From JBBDST01 sp040904765 (GTDB lineage Bacteria > Actinomycetota > Nitriliruptoria > Nitriliruptorales > Nitriliruptoraceae), in NCBI GenBank assembly GCA_040904765.1, contig JBBDST010000045.1:1-22190 (forward strand): DNA of 22,190 nucleotides, written 5' to 3'. A program made the position numbers and the translations under genes. This document shows, piece by piece, positions 7,504-16,222 of the stretch. Every line of letters starts with the position of its first letter. The stretch's first letter is position 1. The notes under the pieces are model-generated. The model saw nothing but the letters and a program-made list of their open reading frames with translations, was not told where the DNA came from and made no database searches.

Positions 7504-8793
7504 TTAAGCCGGACCGACGGCCATTAACGCGCGTTGTAGGTTCGCGGCCGTATCCGGTGGGCCAAAAAGCATTCCTTGACCGATGTTGATGCCAACTATC
7601 CGCAGACGTTCTAGCAGAATCTGTGTGCGAATGTTTTCCACCAGCACGCCGATCCCAAGGAAACGGGAAAGTTTCCCGATGTCGTCGATAAGCGACAAGT
7701 CAGGATCGTCCTCATTGAGGCTGCGGATAAGCTCTTGATCAACTTTGATCCAGTCGATCGGCAACGTTTTCAGTTGTGCCAGCATCACCGAACCACGCCC
7801 AAAGTCATCAAGTGCGATGCGTACACCTGTCGCGCGAAGCGACTGCAACTGTTGAATGCTTTGCGGCGACTCAAACGCCCGTTCGGTTATTTCGACAATC
7901 ACTTCGCGCGTCATAAGGCCAGACCGGGCCAGGATATGAGCCAGTACATCGGCAAAACCTTCTTGCTGGGACTGTTCCGCACAAACGTTTACGGCCAGAA
8001 TCGCTACATCATCGTCGACCGGACCAAAACATGCACGCAAGCCGGTTGCCCATTCAACACAGGCGCGCGCAAACATGTGGGTGCCAAATTCGGCGGCGAG
8101 TCCGGAACGTTGCACGATCGGGAGAAACGTTGCCGGCCATCGCAAAGACAAGTCTTGCTGCTGCCAAGTGACGAGCATTTCAACGCCGATGGGCTGCATG
8201 TTGTCGAGCTGCATGACGGGCAGATAGTGCAGTACATGCTCGCCAAGCCGCAACGCGGTGCGCACCGCCAGTTCCTCTTGTTCTGCCACACCAAACACGT
8301 GGTGGAGCGCGGCTGCATCGACAATACGGCCGGGTTTTTGCCGGGCTACATACAGCGCAGCCCCGGCGCGACGCAACAGTTCGACCGGGTCATGTCCCTC
8401 TATGCCAACGGCAGTACCGATCGACACGCTGACATTGCCAACATGAGGCGCGCCCGGAGCAAACATCGCATCGCTTAACGCTTTGGCTGTAGCTGCAATT
8501 GGGGTGCTGCTTGGCGGAAGCACCACGCCAAATTCATCGACGGACAGGCGGCATACGATCCCGCCGGTTGGCACGGCTGCGACTAACCGTTTGGCCACGT
8601 GCACTAAAACTTCGTCGGCAGCGGTGTAGCCAAACGCAAGATTTATCCGGTGAAACCCGTCAATATCGAGTAACAGCACCTGTTGACCATCAAGGGTGGC
8701 CTCATCGCGGTGACGTTCTTGCAACACGTCACCAAACACTTGGGCTGCCCAAGCGACGGTGATGCTGTCGCGCAGGAATTTAACCACGGCCAA
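7504..8793 (-). CDS. GGDEF-EAL protein, probable c-di-GMP phosphodiesterase
   Basis: A soluble 429-residue protein. The diguanylate-cyclase half (about residues 9-160) is recognisable from LLDIDGFHRINLAFG and ADEVL, but the signature is SVDEF (84-88) instead of GGDEF and no RxxD inhibitory site precedes it, so cyclase activity is unlikely. The EAL half (about 175-425) has EML at 205-207 in place of EAL, N269, EITE at 301-304, DD at 329-330, K350, E386 and QGMLFG, so most metal- and substrate-binding positions are present. It probably degrades c-di-GMP, with the GGDEF part perhaps binding GTP. No sensor or membrane domain precedes it. The start is uncertain: TTG 8793 or GTG 8787, with an in-frame TGA just upstream. 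Confidence 0.85.
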   Translation of the reverse strand: MAVVKFLRDSITVAWAAQVFGDVLQERHRDEATLDGQQVLLLDIDGFHRINLAFGYTAADEVLVHVAKRLVAAVPTGGIVCRLSVDEFGVVLPPSSTPIAATAKALSDAMFAPGAPHVGNVSVSIGTAVGIEGHDPVELLRRAGAALYVARQKPGRIVDAAALHHVFGVAEQEELAVRTALRLGEHVLHYLPVMQLDNMQPIGVEMLVTWQQQDLSLRWPATFLPIVQRSGLAAEFGTHMFARACVEWATGLRACFGPVDDDVAILAVNVCAEQSQQEGFADVLAHILARSGLMTREVIVEITERAFESPQSIQQLQSLRATGVRIALDDFGRGSVMLAQLKTLPIDWIKVDQELIRSLNEDDPDLSLIDDIGKLSRFLGIGVLVENIRTQILLERLRIVGINIGQGMLFGPPDTAANLQRALMAVGPA

Positions 8794-8917
8794 CCCAACT
8801 GTCGCTCATCGCGCCTGCTCGCACGCGAACTACAGGCATTGAAAAGACGGTCACCGGCAGCACAGTGCGATACAGCTCGTCCGGTTTCTTTTTCGAACGC
8901 GATGTGCCAAAAGCCAT
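8780..8917 (-). CDS. Possible 45-residue leader ORF overlapping the GGDEF-EAL gene start
   Basis: An ATG at 8917 opens a 45-residue frame with a basic N-terminus (MAFGTSRSKKKPDELYRTVL) that ends at TAA 8780-8782, inside the first codons of the GGDEF-EAL gene in another frame. A purine-rich AAGGGTGTAGG precedes the ATG. It could be a translationally coupled leader peptide, or the true N-terminus of the next gene separated from it by a frameshift. No family is recognised and base composition is not decisive. Confidence 0.3.
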   Translation of the reverse strand: MAFGTSRSKKKPDELYRTVLPVTVFSMPVVRVRAGAMSDSWVGRG

Positions 8918-9110
8918 GCACCTACACCCTTAAAACAGCCGCCAAAGCGTTTGCGTCAGCAAAATACGTGTCCGATACGTTTGAGCCATAGCGCGCCAGC
9001 ACACGGTTAAACACCGATGCTAACACAATTTTAACAAATTTTAAAGGATGCCGGCAGTCGACCGTTGCCAGTGCACGCTTCAGCGGCCTGCCGACCTGCC
9101 CTTAAGCAGA
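8918..9110. other. Intergenic region between the helicase 3' end and the GGDEF-EAL upstream region
   Basis: With the short ORF at 8780-8917 set aside, no gene is evident from 8794 to 9110. The part at 9020-9055 is AT-rich (ACACAATTTTAACAAATTTTAAAGG) and is the likeliest site for a minus-strand promoter of the GGDEF-EAL gene. I see no clear terminator hairpin for a transcript entering from either side. Confidence 0.4.
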
Positions 9111-10580
9111 TTATCTGCGACGTTGCCGCGAACTTGGCTGTCCTTCGATTGACTTACGCCCCCCATAGTTTCTTGCAGACACATCTGGCTTACCGGACCG
9201 TGAACCTGTCGCGGCTTTCGCTGCCGACGCTGGTTTGCGGTGCTGGTTACGTGCTTTGGCTCGCGCCGCATTTTGTGACGGCCGTTGAGCGCCATGCGGA
9301 CGTGCATTAAACGTCATGGCCACAACCGGGGCGGCATCCGACGTGAGCTGGTCGGGGTCAATGTCGTGCAAACCTTGCGGCAGATCGAGTGACCGTTGGA
9401 TCGCGGCCGCATCTTTATGTTGGGCCGGGTCAACAAAGGACACAACCACACCGGTTTCTCCGGCCCGTCCGGTACGTCCGGAACGGTGCTGATAGTCCTT
9501 GTCGCACGCGGGCAAATCGTAATGCACAACCAGCGCGACCCGATCGACGTGGATGCCACGCGCCGCAACGTCGGTTGCAACGAGTGTTGTGACCTCGCCG
9601 TTGCGGAAACTCTTTAACGCAGCTTCGCGTTGACGTTGTGAACGGTCGCCGTGAATCGCTGCGGCAGCAATGCCGTCTTGCTGCAACTGTTTGGTAAGCC
9701 GATCAGCGCCGTGCTTGGTGCGGGTGAACACGATCGCTGGAGCCAATGTGCGCAGCACGTCGTTAGCAAGTTTGCGACGTACGTCACGGTGCGCCTGCCA
9801 AAACAGGTGGCGGACGTCAGTTGGGCTGGAAAGTTCATCAACGACCGTGTGGCGTACCGGGTTATTCTGGTAGCGACGGATCAGTTGATCGACGTCACCG
9901 TCAAGAGTGGCCGAGAACAACAAGGTCTGACGGTTGTCCAAGGTCAGGTCAAGGAGGCGGATGACTTCTGGCAAGAAGCCCATGTCGGCCATCCGGTCGG
10001 CCTCGTCGACCACTACCAAGTTCACCTCATCCAAGCGTGCTTCGCGACGCTTTACCAAGTCCGCAAGCCGTCCTGGGGTTGCGATCAGCACGTCAACGCC
10101 GCGACGCAACAGTTGCAAGTCGCGTTTGATGTTGGTGCCGCCATACAGGGTCGCAACCCGAAGCCCTTGCGTGCGGGTCAACGGCAGCAGTGTGTCGGCA
10201 ACCTGGGTCACCAGTTCGCGGGTTGGCAGCAAAATCAGTGCGTGCGGGCGGCCGTTTTCGCTGCGCTTAGTAAGAATCGCGATCGGCAGGGCAAACGCCA
10301 ACGTTTTGCCTGAACCGGTCGGGGCTTTTACACACAGGTCAGAACCCTTCAGCGAGTCAGGCAGGGTTGCCGACTGCACGGGAAACGGGTTGGTGCGATC
10401 CATCGCAACGAGCGCACGAACCATCTGTTCGGGCACACCTAGTGCACTGAACGCGCTTTTAGGTAACGGCGTGTTCGGGGTTTCAGTTCCCCGCTTTACT
10501 GCTTTTATGGCTACGGCCGGCTGGTTTTGGCCGGTAGTTGGACGTCGCCGGTTTGCCGGCACAGATGTTGAAGAGGGCAC
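9111..10580 (-). CDS. DEAD-box ATP-dependent RNA helicase
   Basis: An SF2 RNA helicase of 489 residues in the RhlE-like group. All core motifs are present: Q-motif (PFPVQ), motif I APTGSGKT (86-93), Ia PTREL (119-123), Ib TPGRL, II DEAD (192-195), III SAT (223-225), IV IVFTRTK, V TDVAARG (336-342) and VI HRSGRTGRAG (365-374). The tail from about residue 425 is rich in Arg, Lys, Ala and Gln, as in RNA-binding extensions of these helicases. GTG 10580 is chosen because CAGGAG lies six bases upstream; an in-frame GTG at 10628 is possible but has no such site. Likely roles are ribosome assembly or RNA turnover, often in the cold. It appears monocistronic. Confidence 0.93.
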   Translation of the reverse strand: MPSSTSVPANRRRPTTGQNQPAVAIKAVKRGTETPNTPLPKSAFSALGVPEQMVRALVAMDRTNPFPVQSATLPDSLKGSDLCVKAPTGSGKTLAFALPIAILTKRSENGRPHALILLPTRELVTQVADTLLPLTRTQGLRVATLYGGTNIKRDLQLLRRGVDVLIATPGRLADLVKRREARLDEVNLVVVDEADRMADMGFLPEVIRLLDLTLDNRQTLLFSATLDGDVDQLIRRYQNNPVRHTVVDELSSPTDVRHLFWQAHRDVRRKLANDVLRTLAPAIVFTRTKHGADRLTKQLQQDGIAAAAIHGDRSQRQREAALKSFRNGEVTTLVATDVAARGIHVDRVALVVHYDLPACDKDYQHRSGRTGRAGETGVVVSFVDPAQHKDAAAIQRSLDLPQGLHDIDPDQLTSDAAPVVAMTFNARPHGAQRPSQNAARAKARNQHRKPASAAKAATGSRSGKPDVSARNYGGRKSIEGQPSSRQRRR

Positions 10581-10828
10581 AGAACGCTCCTGTCCGCATG
10601 CGCGGACCACAGTCGCGAGGGTGAACACGCGACCGAGCCGGTACTACACCGGAGTGGGACCGCGGGGCTCGAGAACCCGTCGACTGGCAACGTGTGCCTG
10701 CCACGAAAACGAGGGGACGCCGCGGGCGTGTCCCGTGCCGTGCGAGTGCACGACATGTCACAAGGTTACCGGATGCGCAGGCATCGTGGCATATCGGCCG
10801 GTCTGGCCCTGTTCAGCAGACAAGTAAA

Positions 10829-10860
10829 ACCGGGGGCGTCACGGATCGTACGCCCCCGGT
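10829..10860 (-). terminator. Strong rho-independent terminator of the rhodanese gene
   Basis: A perfect 11-bp stem, ACCGGGGGCGT at 10829-10839 against ACGCCCCCGGT at 10850-10860, has a 10-base loop that can pair further. Read on the minus strand the stem is followed by TTTTACTTG. It begins 17 bases past the stop of the rhodanese gene. The plus strand has a run of A on the upstream side and no T-run after the stem, so it acts mainly on minus-strand transcripts. Confidence 0.85.
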
Positions 10861-10876
10861 GAAAGTACATGGCCGG

Positions 10877-11452
10877 TTATGCCACGTACGAAACCGATGG
10901 CGTGTCTACGTCAACGTCAAGATCACGGCGCGGCCGGTTGTAGGGCAGGCGTGAAAGCACGTGCGCCATCGCGCAGGTATTGCTAAGCGCAGCAAACACC
11001 AGTCCTGCGCCGACAAATCCGGCGACAAAGCGTGCCCCGGGAAGAACGATACTGACAAGGATGGAAAGTGCGACAATTGAGCCTGCGGCCAGACGAACTT
11101 GACGTTCCAGATCCCACCGGATCACGTCACGAACGACCGGGTTGCCGTCTGCCTCCCACGCCACAATGCCGCCGTCAAGAATCGCCACGCCGTCGATGCC
11201 TTGGCGTACTAGGCGTTCTTGGGCTTGATGGCTGCGGGCTGCGGTGCGGCAACTCAACACGACCGTCTTGCCGTTGGCCTGAAGGGCCCGGATCTCGTCG
11301 CCACGGCCCTCAATTTCGCCCAAGGGGATATTCACCGCATGGGCAAGATGGACGGCTTCAAACTCGCCTGGGGTGCGCACGTCGATAACGACGACGTCGT
11401 TGCTTTGAGCCCGCAGCGCGGTTGCCGAAAGGCACTGTCCTGCCTGAAACAT
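10877..11452 (-). CDS. Rhodanese-like domain protein with C-terminal DUF2892 membrane domain
   Basis: A 191-residue protein. The rhodanese domain (about residues 8-108) has DVRTPGEF at its start and the active-site loop LSCRTAARS with C68 as the sulfur-carrying cysteine. A membrane domain of about 60 residues follows (RWDLERQVRLAAGS, then two hydrophobic helices and the NTCAM motif), the DUF2892 module. The combination resembles E. coli YgaP, a membrane-bound sulfurtransferase. AAGGA lies eight bases upstream of ATG 11452. The gene diverges from a DoxX-like gene, a possible link to sulfur or redox chemistry. A strong terminator follows it. Confidence 0.9.
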   Translation of the reverse strand: MFQAGQCLSATALRAQSNDVVVIDVRTPGEFEAVHLAHAVNIPLGEIEGRGDEIRALQANGKTVVLSCRTAARSHQAQERLVRQGIDGVAILDGGIVAWEADGNPVVRDVIRWDLERQVRLAAGSIVALSILVSIVLPGARFVAGFVGAGLVFAALSNTCAMAHVLSRLPYNRPRRDLDVDVDTPSVSYVA

Positions 11453-11569
11453 GAATGTTGTCCTTCACTGGGTAGTGTTCGTAAGGTAGGAACTGACCAC
11501 ACGCTTGGCCACGCGCGCCGTGCAAACCATGTAAACAAGGCCGGTAGGTGGGCTGCTATGGGAGACGAG

Positions 11570-11974
11570 ATGACGGTGATGCGCGACATCGTACGGGTCG
11601 TAATTGCGGCCCTGCTTGTCACCACCGGCACGCTTCACTTGGCTGCACCGGACGTGTTTTACGCCCAGGTTCCTGACTTTTTGCCGTTTCGTGTCGCCAT
11701 CGTGTATCTCTCTGGCATCATCGAAATCGTGCTTGCGGTTGGCCTGTTATGGCCGCGATTTAAACGTCGGGCGGCGATTACTGCCGCACTCTTTTTTGTC
11801 ATCATTTTCCCGGGCAACATCTGGCAGGCAGTAGCCCAAGTGGATGCTTTTGGGTTAGACACCGATCTGCGCCGGATTGTGCGACTGGCGTTTCAACCCG
11901 TCCTCATCCTTGCCGTACTGTTTGGCGGCAACGTGGCACGAAAACTGCCTCACCGTGGCGGCACCTCCACATAA
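11570..11974 (+). CDS. DoxX-like membrane protein
   Basis: A membrane protein of about 134 residues with four hydrophobic segments, in the DoxX/DoxD-like superfamily: GTLHLAAP near the first helix, VYLSGIIEIVLAVGLLWPRF across the second, and FFVIIFPGNIWQAV in the third. Actinobacterial copies have been tied to redox and thiol stress, but no catalytic residue is visible here. The ATG at 11570 is preferred for the GGGAG five bases upstream; ATG 11558 and 11579 are in the same frame. It starts about 120 bp from the divergent rhodanese gene, and an MFS gene follows after 32 bases, probably in the same operon. Confidence 0.75.
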   Translation: MTVMRDIVRVVIAALLVTTGTLHLAAPDVFYAQVPDFLPFRVAIVYLSGIIEIVLAVGLLWPRFKRRAAITAALFFVIIFPGNIWQAVAQVDAFGLDTDLRRIVRLAFQPVLILAVLFGGNVARKLPHRGGTST

Positions 11975-12006
11975 CATCCCCGCAGCTCACATCTTCAAGA
12001 GGCCGT

Positions 12007-13173
12007 ATGTCTCAAGCATTTGACCGTGTCCGGGTTGCACAGTTAAGTGCAGCCCACCTTGCCCATGACGTCTACCCGGCGTTTCTTGGGGTGCTCTTGC
12101 CTCTGCTTATCGATGAACTGGGGTTGTCGCTTGCTGCGGCCGGCATTCTTGCTTCAACGTTACGCTGGACCACCAGTCTGCAGCCGTTTCTTGGCCATCT
12201 GGCCGATCGCACGGACACCAGAGCCTGGGTGATATACGCCCCGGCAGTTACCGCGGCATGTATGAGTCTTATTGGCCTTGCGCCAAACACCGCCACGGTC
12301 GTTATTTTGCTGCTGCTCACCGGCATGTCGCATGCCGCCTTTCACCCTTCGGGTGGCGCGCTGGTCACCCGCGTGTCAGGGGATCAGTGGGGACGAGGCA
12401 CTGCCTGGTTTATGACCGGCGGTGAGATCGGGCGTGTCATCGGCCCGGTGTTTATCGCCGGCGTGATTGCGCTCGGTGGGCTCACATTAAGCCCCGTCGC
12501 CGTGATTCCTGGTCTCATCACCAGCATGCTGTTGTATAAGGCGTTGCGGCATGCCCCAGCGCTTTATGCCACCTCGTCGGTACGAGCCAACGTCCGTGAA
12601 GCATTAAAAGCCGGACGTACCCCGTTGTTGCTGCTATCTGCAGCGGTTTTTCTGCGTTCATCCGCCAATGTCACAGTCGTCATCTTCTATCCGACCCTTA
12701 TCACTTCAGATGGTGGCGGACTGTTGTTGGCCGGCATTGGTGTTGGTCTGTATGAGGTTGGTGCGGTTGCCGGAGCATTTCTTGGCGGCATTTTAAGCGA
12801 CCGGTTTGGGCGCAACCGGGTGATGCTGATCGGAGCTTTAATCGGCGCCCCACCGATCGTTGCTGCCCTGCATGTAGGGGCCACCCCGCTTGGGTTCGCG
12901 CTGTTGATACTCGGCGGGTTTGGTTGGCTCAGCGCCACCTCAATCGAGCTGGTCACTATGCAAGAACTGCTTCCCAACAACCGCAGTGCCGCAGTTGGGC
13001 TCACCTATTTTGTCAAAGCTGCCGGGGCGATTGTCGCAACGATCGTCATTGGCATCGTCGCCCAGCTGGTCGGGCTTCTCACTGCGCTCACCATCGCGAT
13101 GTTGGTGGGATTGGCGTGCGTACCATTTTTGCTATTTGCCCGCGATCCGTCGCGCAGCTACCAAAACGAGTAG
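12007..13173 (+). CDS. MFS efflux transporter, fosmidomycin-resistance-like
   Basis: A 388-residue protein with about 12 predicted transmembrane helices. The N-terminus HLAHDVYPAFLGVLLPLL, then LRWTTSLQPFLGHLADR, follows the pattern of the Fsr (fosmidomycin resistance) group of MFS exporters: H..D....P.LLP.L, then S.QP..G..aDr. A second-half signature (GGILSDRFGRNRVM) marks the loop between TM8 and TM9. AAGAGG precedes ATG 12007. It lies directly downstream of the DoxX-like gene and converges with pstB. The substrate is unknown; resistance to an antibiotic or export of a small metabolite is possible. Confidence 0.85.
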   Translation: MSQAFDRVRVAQLSAAHLAHDVYPAFLGVLLPLLIDELGLSLAAAGILASTLRWTTSLQPFLGHLADRTDTRAWVIYAPAVTAACMSLIGLAPNTATVVILLLLTGMSHAAFHPSGGALVTRVSGDQWGRGTAWFMTGGEIGRVIGPVFIAGVIALGGLTLSPVAVIPGLITSMLLYKALRHAPALYATSSVRANVREALKAGRTPLLLLSAAVFLRSSANVTVVIFYPTLITSDGGGLLLAGIGVGLYEVGAVAGAFLGGILSDRFGRNRVMLIGALIGAPPIVAALHVGATPLGFALLILGGFGWLSATSIELVTMQELLPNNRSAAVGLTYFVKAAGAIVATIVIGIVAQLVGLLTALTIAMLVGLACVPFLLFARDPSRSYQNE

Positions 13174-13293
13174 CGCTGCCGCCTTTTAACGCAATTGGTG
13201 CGCGCGTGGCACAACGTCGGCAACGAGCCGCGCGTCAGTGTTTTGGTAACTGCGGCGAAGAGCGGCTCACCTCGCACCGATCATTGCTGTTTT

Positions 13294-13344
13294 GCGCCTT
13301 GCCGTCGTTCTTGATGTCTGGGTACTGAACCGAAAGCAAGGCGC
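13294..13344. repeat. 9-bp inverted repeat between MFS gene and pstB 3' ends
   Basis: GCGCCTTGC (13294-13302) and GCAAGGCGC (13336-13344) are perfect complements separated by 33 bases, in the 189-bp space between the convergent MFS and pstB genes. Neither strand has a T-run after it, so it is not a standard terminator; it may protect mRNA ends. Confidence 0.4.
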
Positions 13345-13362
13345 CACGAGCAAGACAGCTCG

Positions 13363-14303
<941 letters not shown>

Positions 14304-14307
<4 letters not shown>

Positions 14308-15218
14308 TGCAAAGGCCGGTCGTAGTGGTTTCGCAGCCAGATGGCGAACGAATTCATCAACATGACAAGGACGAGCATTACCAGCACACCTGCAAACGCC
14401 AGCAGGCGAAACGATGCCTGTGGACGGGTCGCATACTGGTAGATCATTACGGGCAGCACCGAGTAACCGTCAGACCAAAAGCGCGGGTTAAACGTCACGA
14501 ACGTGACGGCTCCCACCAGCAGCAAAGGCGCAGCCTCACCGAACGCCCGGGCGACCGAGAGGATGGCTCCGGTAAGGATCCCCGGAAGCGCATACGGCAA
14601 TACCTGAGTTGAGACTGCCTTCAACGGGGATGCGCCAAGCGCAAGGGCGCCTTCCTTGAGCGATCTTGGGACCCCACGAATCGACTCCCGCGATGCGACG
14701 ATAATCGTCGGTAGCACTAACAGAGCAAGCGTGATCGACCCGGCGGCAGCCACGAAGCCCAGCCCGAACGGACCTCGCACGATGAACGCGAGTCCAAGAA
14801 TGCCAAACACGATGGCAGGCACGCCGGCCAGATTCTGGATGTTCAGATCGACAAAACGAGCGAATCGGCTCGTCCGGTCCGAGAACTCTTCGAGATAAAG
14901 CGCCGACGCAACCCCGATCGGAACGATAATCGCAATGACCCCGGAGATGACGTACAGCGATCCAAGAATAGCGGTGCGGAAACCGGCCGTTTCGATTCGA
15001 GCTGTCGATGGAGCATTTGTGAACAAGCCCAGATCGACTCTCGACCACCCTGCCGAGAATGCCCAGATGAGAATCACTGCGAGCCCACTGAGTGCGAATA
15101 GGACCGCAGAGGTCACAAGAAAAGTAAAAGCGGCGCTAAACACACGCTCGATCGCAGGTGTTGCGCCGACGATACTGCTGCGTGACGATTCTTTGGTCAC
15201 GGGAGTGTTGGACCTCAT
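14304..15218 (-). CDS. pstA: Phosphate ABC transporter permease PstA
   Basis: One of the two membrane subunits of the high-affinity phosphate importer. The 304-residue protein has about six membrane helices. The cytoplasmic EAA loop that docks PstB is EGALALGASPLKAV, from about residue 189. NIQNLAGVPAIVFGILGLAF and ARAFGEAAPLLLVGA are typical PstA segments. The ATG at 15218 overlaps the pstC stop as ATGA and has GGGAGG seven bases upstream. Its own stop overlaps the pstB ATG at 14305-14307. The length is normal and the frame intact. Confidence 0.95.
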
Positions 15219-16219
15219 TCGTAAACCTCCCGGTGGCGTCGGACAAAACGGATCGCTACCAAGTTCAGCGTGAACGTGATGATGAACAGCAAAGAACCGA
15301 CCGCAAAGATCGTGTCATAGAGCAGCGTGTTCTGTGCGATGTCGCCTGTGGCCTTGCCGGCGATGAACGCCGTCATGGTTTGGACCCCCTCGAAGAGGTT
15401 GAACGACAGATGCGGGTTTCCCGCACCGGCTGCTAGGAGCACAATCATCGTCTCACCAACGGCCCGGGAGGCCGCGAGAACGACGCCGGCGACGATGCCA
15501 GAAATCGCGGCTGGCACGACGACCCGAAGTGCCACTCGTGCTTTCGAGTCACCCAATGCGTATGCGGCTTCACGCAGTGACTGAGGCACCTGCCGCATCG
15601 CATCGTCTGACACAGATGCCATCAGCGGGACAGTAATAAGACCGACAGCGAGGCCACCAACAAGGATCGCGAAGGGACCAGACCATGGCAGCCAAGGGAA
15701 GGTCGACTGAAGTAGTGGCGTGAGGAACCAAAATGCGAACAATCCGATAGCGACCGTCGGTACGCCCTCGAGGACCTCAAGCACCGGTTTGACTGTGCGA
15801 CGTACCTGCGGGGTTGCATACTCCGACAAGAAGATGGCGGTCAGAAGCCCCACGGGGATACTAAGGAGCAGTGCGAGCACCACCACAATTCCAGAGCCGA
15901 CGAGGATCGGCAGGACCCCAAACGCTGGGTTGGCAAAATCCGGGGCCCAGAGCGTCCCGGTGAGGAAGCCCCACACCGACGGGACTGCTTCAATGCCTTT
16001 CGTGTCGCCGATGTAATCCGCGCCCCGAAAGAACCGCACAGCTGGCGGAAAGAGCGAAGCGACAATGCCGAACGTGGTGATAACCGCGACACTCGCCGCG
16101 AGCCTCAGCAGCAGGATCGTGCCGCGCTGACCAAAGTGGCGTGATGGGTCTTGCAGGTCGNNNNNNNNNNCGCGGCGCTCAGCGCCGCGACCTGCAAGGG
16201 TTGGAGGTAAGGTTGACAC
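15215..16219 (-). CDS. pstC: Phosphate ABC transporter permease PstC (assembly gap in 5' part)
   Basis: The partner permease of PstA. About six membrane helices are present, with the EAA loop SLREAAYALGDSKARVAL and the PstC signatures LEGVPTVAIGLFAFWFL and ASRAVGETMIV. Ten N at 16161-16170 insert four undefined residues after residue 16. The flanking bases show that the gap plus a duplicated CG amounts to exactly 12 bases, so the real protein is most likely 330 residues and reads GRGAERRDLQDPSRHF across the join. The start is GTG 16219, three bases after the pstS stop, with no clear Shine-Dalgarno, so translation is probably coupled to pstS. A perfect hairpin occupies codons 8-20 of the gap-corrected gene. 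Confidence 0.92.
   Translation of the reverse strand: MSTLPPTLAGRGAERRXXXXDLQDPSRHFGQRGTILLLRLAASVAVITTFGIVASLFPPAVRFFRGADYIGDTKGIEAVPSVWGFLTGTLWAPDFANPAFGVLPILVGSGIVVVLALLLSIPVGLLTAIFLSEYATPQVRRTVKPVLEVLEGVPTVAIGLFAFWFLTPLLQSTFPWLPWSGPFAILVGGLAVGLITVPLMASVSDDAMRQVPQSLREAAYALGDSKARVALRVVVPAAISGIVAGVVLAASRAVGETMIVLLAAGAGNPHLSFNLFEGVQTMTAFIAGKATGDIAQNTLLYDTIFAVGSLLFIITFTLNLVAIRFVRRHREVYE
16150..16198. repeat. Perfect palindrome with 18-bp arms, split by the assembly gap
   Basis: Right of the gap, 16171-16198 reads CGCGGCGCT, a single C, then AGCGCCGCGACCTGCAAG. Left of the gap, 16150-16160 reads CTTGCAGGTCG. Overlapping the shared CG gives the arm CTTGCAGGTCGCGGCGCT, the exact complement of 16181-16198, around one central base. 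In pstC mRNA this is a very stable hairpin about 25 bases after the pstS stop. It has no T-run, so it fits an RNA-stabilising or attenuating element better than a terminator. The arms are seen directly; the joined form is inference. Confidence 0.7.
16161..16170. other. Assembly gap (10 N)
   Basis: A run of ten undetermined bases inside the 5' part of pstC. Its round size and its position in a long palindrome point to a scaffold join where reads or contigs broke at the hairpin, not to missing sequence of ten bases. Confidence 0.95.
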
Positions 16220-16222
16220 CGG

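Noticed and set aside
7735..8478. Plus-strand open frame of 247 codons
   Set aside because: It lies antisense to the GGDEF-EAL gene, whose conserved motifs show the minus strand is coding; the plus-strand product has no recognisable domain.
9651..10827. Long plus-strand frames across the helicase region
   Set aside because: They are antisense to an intact DEAD-box helicase; their products are Arg/Ser/Thr-rich and unlike known proteins.
13200..13362. Small gene or RNA between the MFS gene and pstB
   Set aside because: The open frames are shadows extending from the MFS gene without a start signal; only an inverted repeat stands out.
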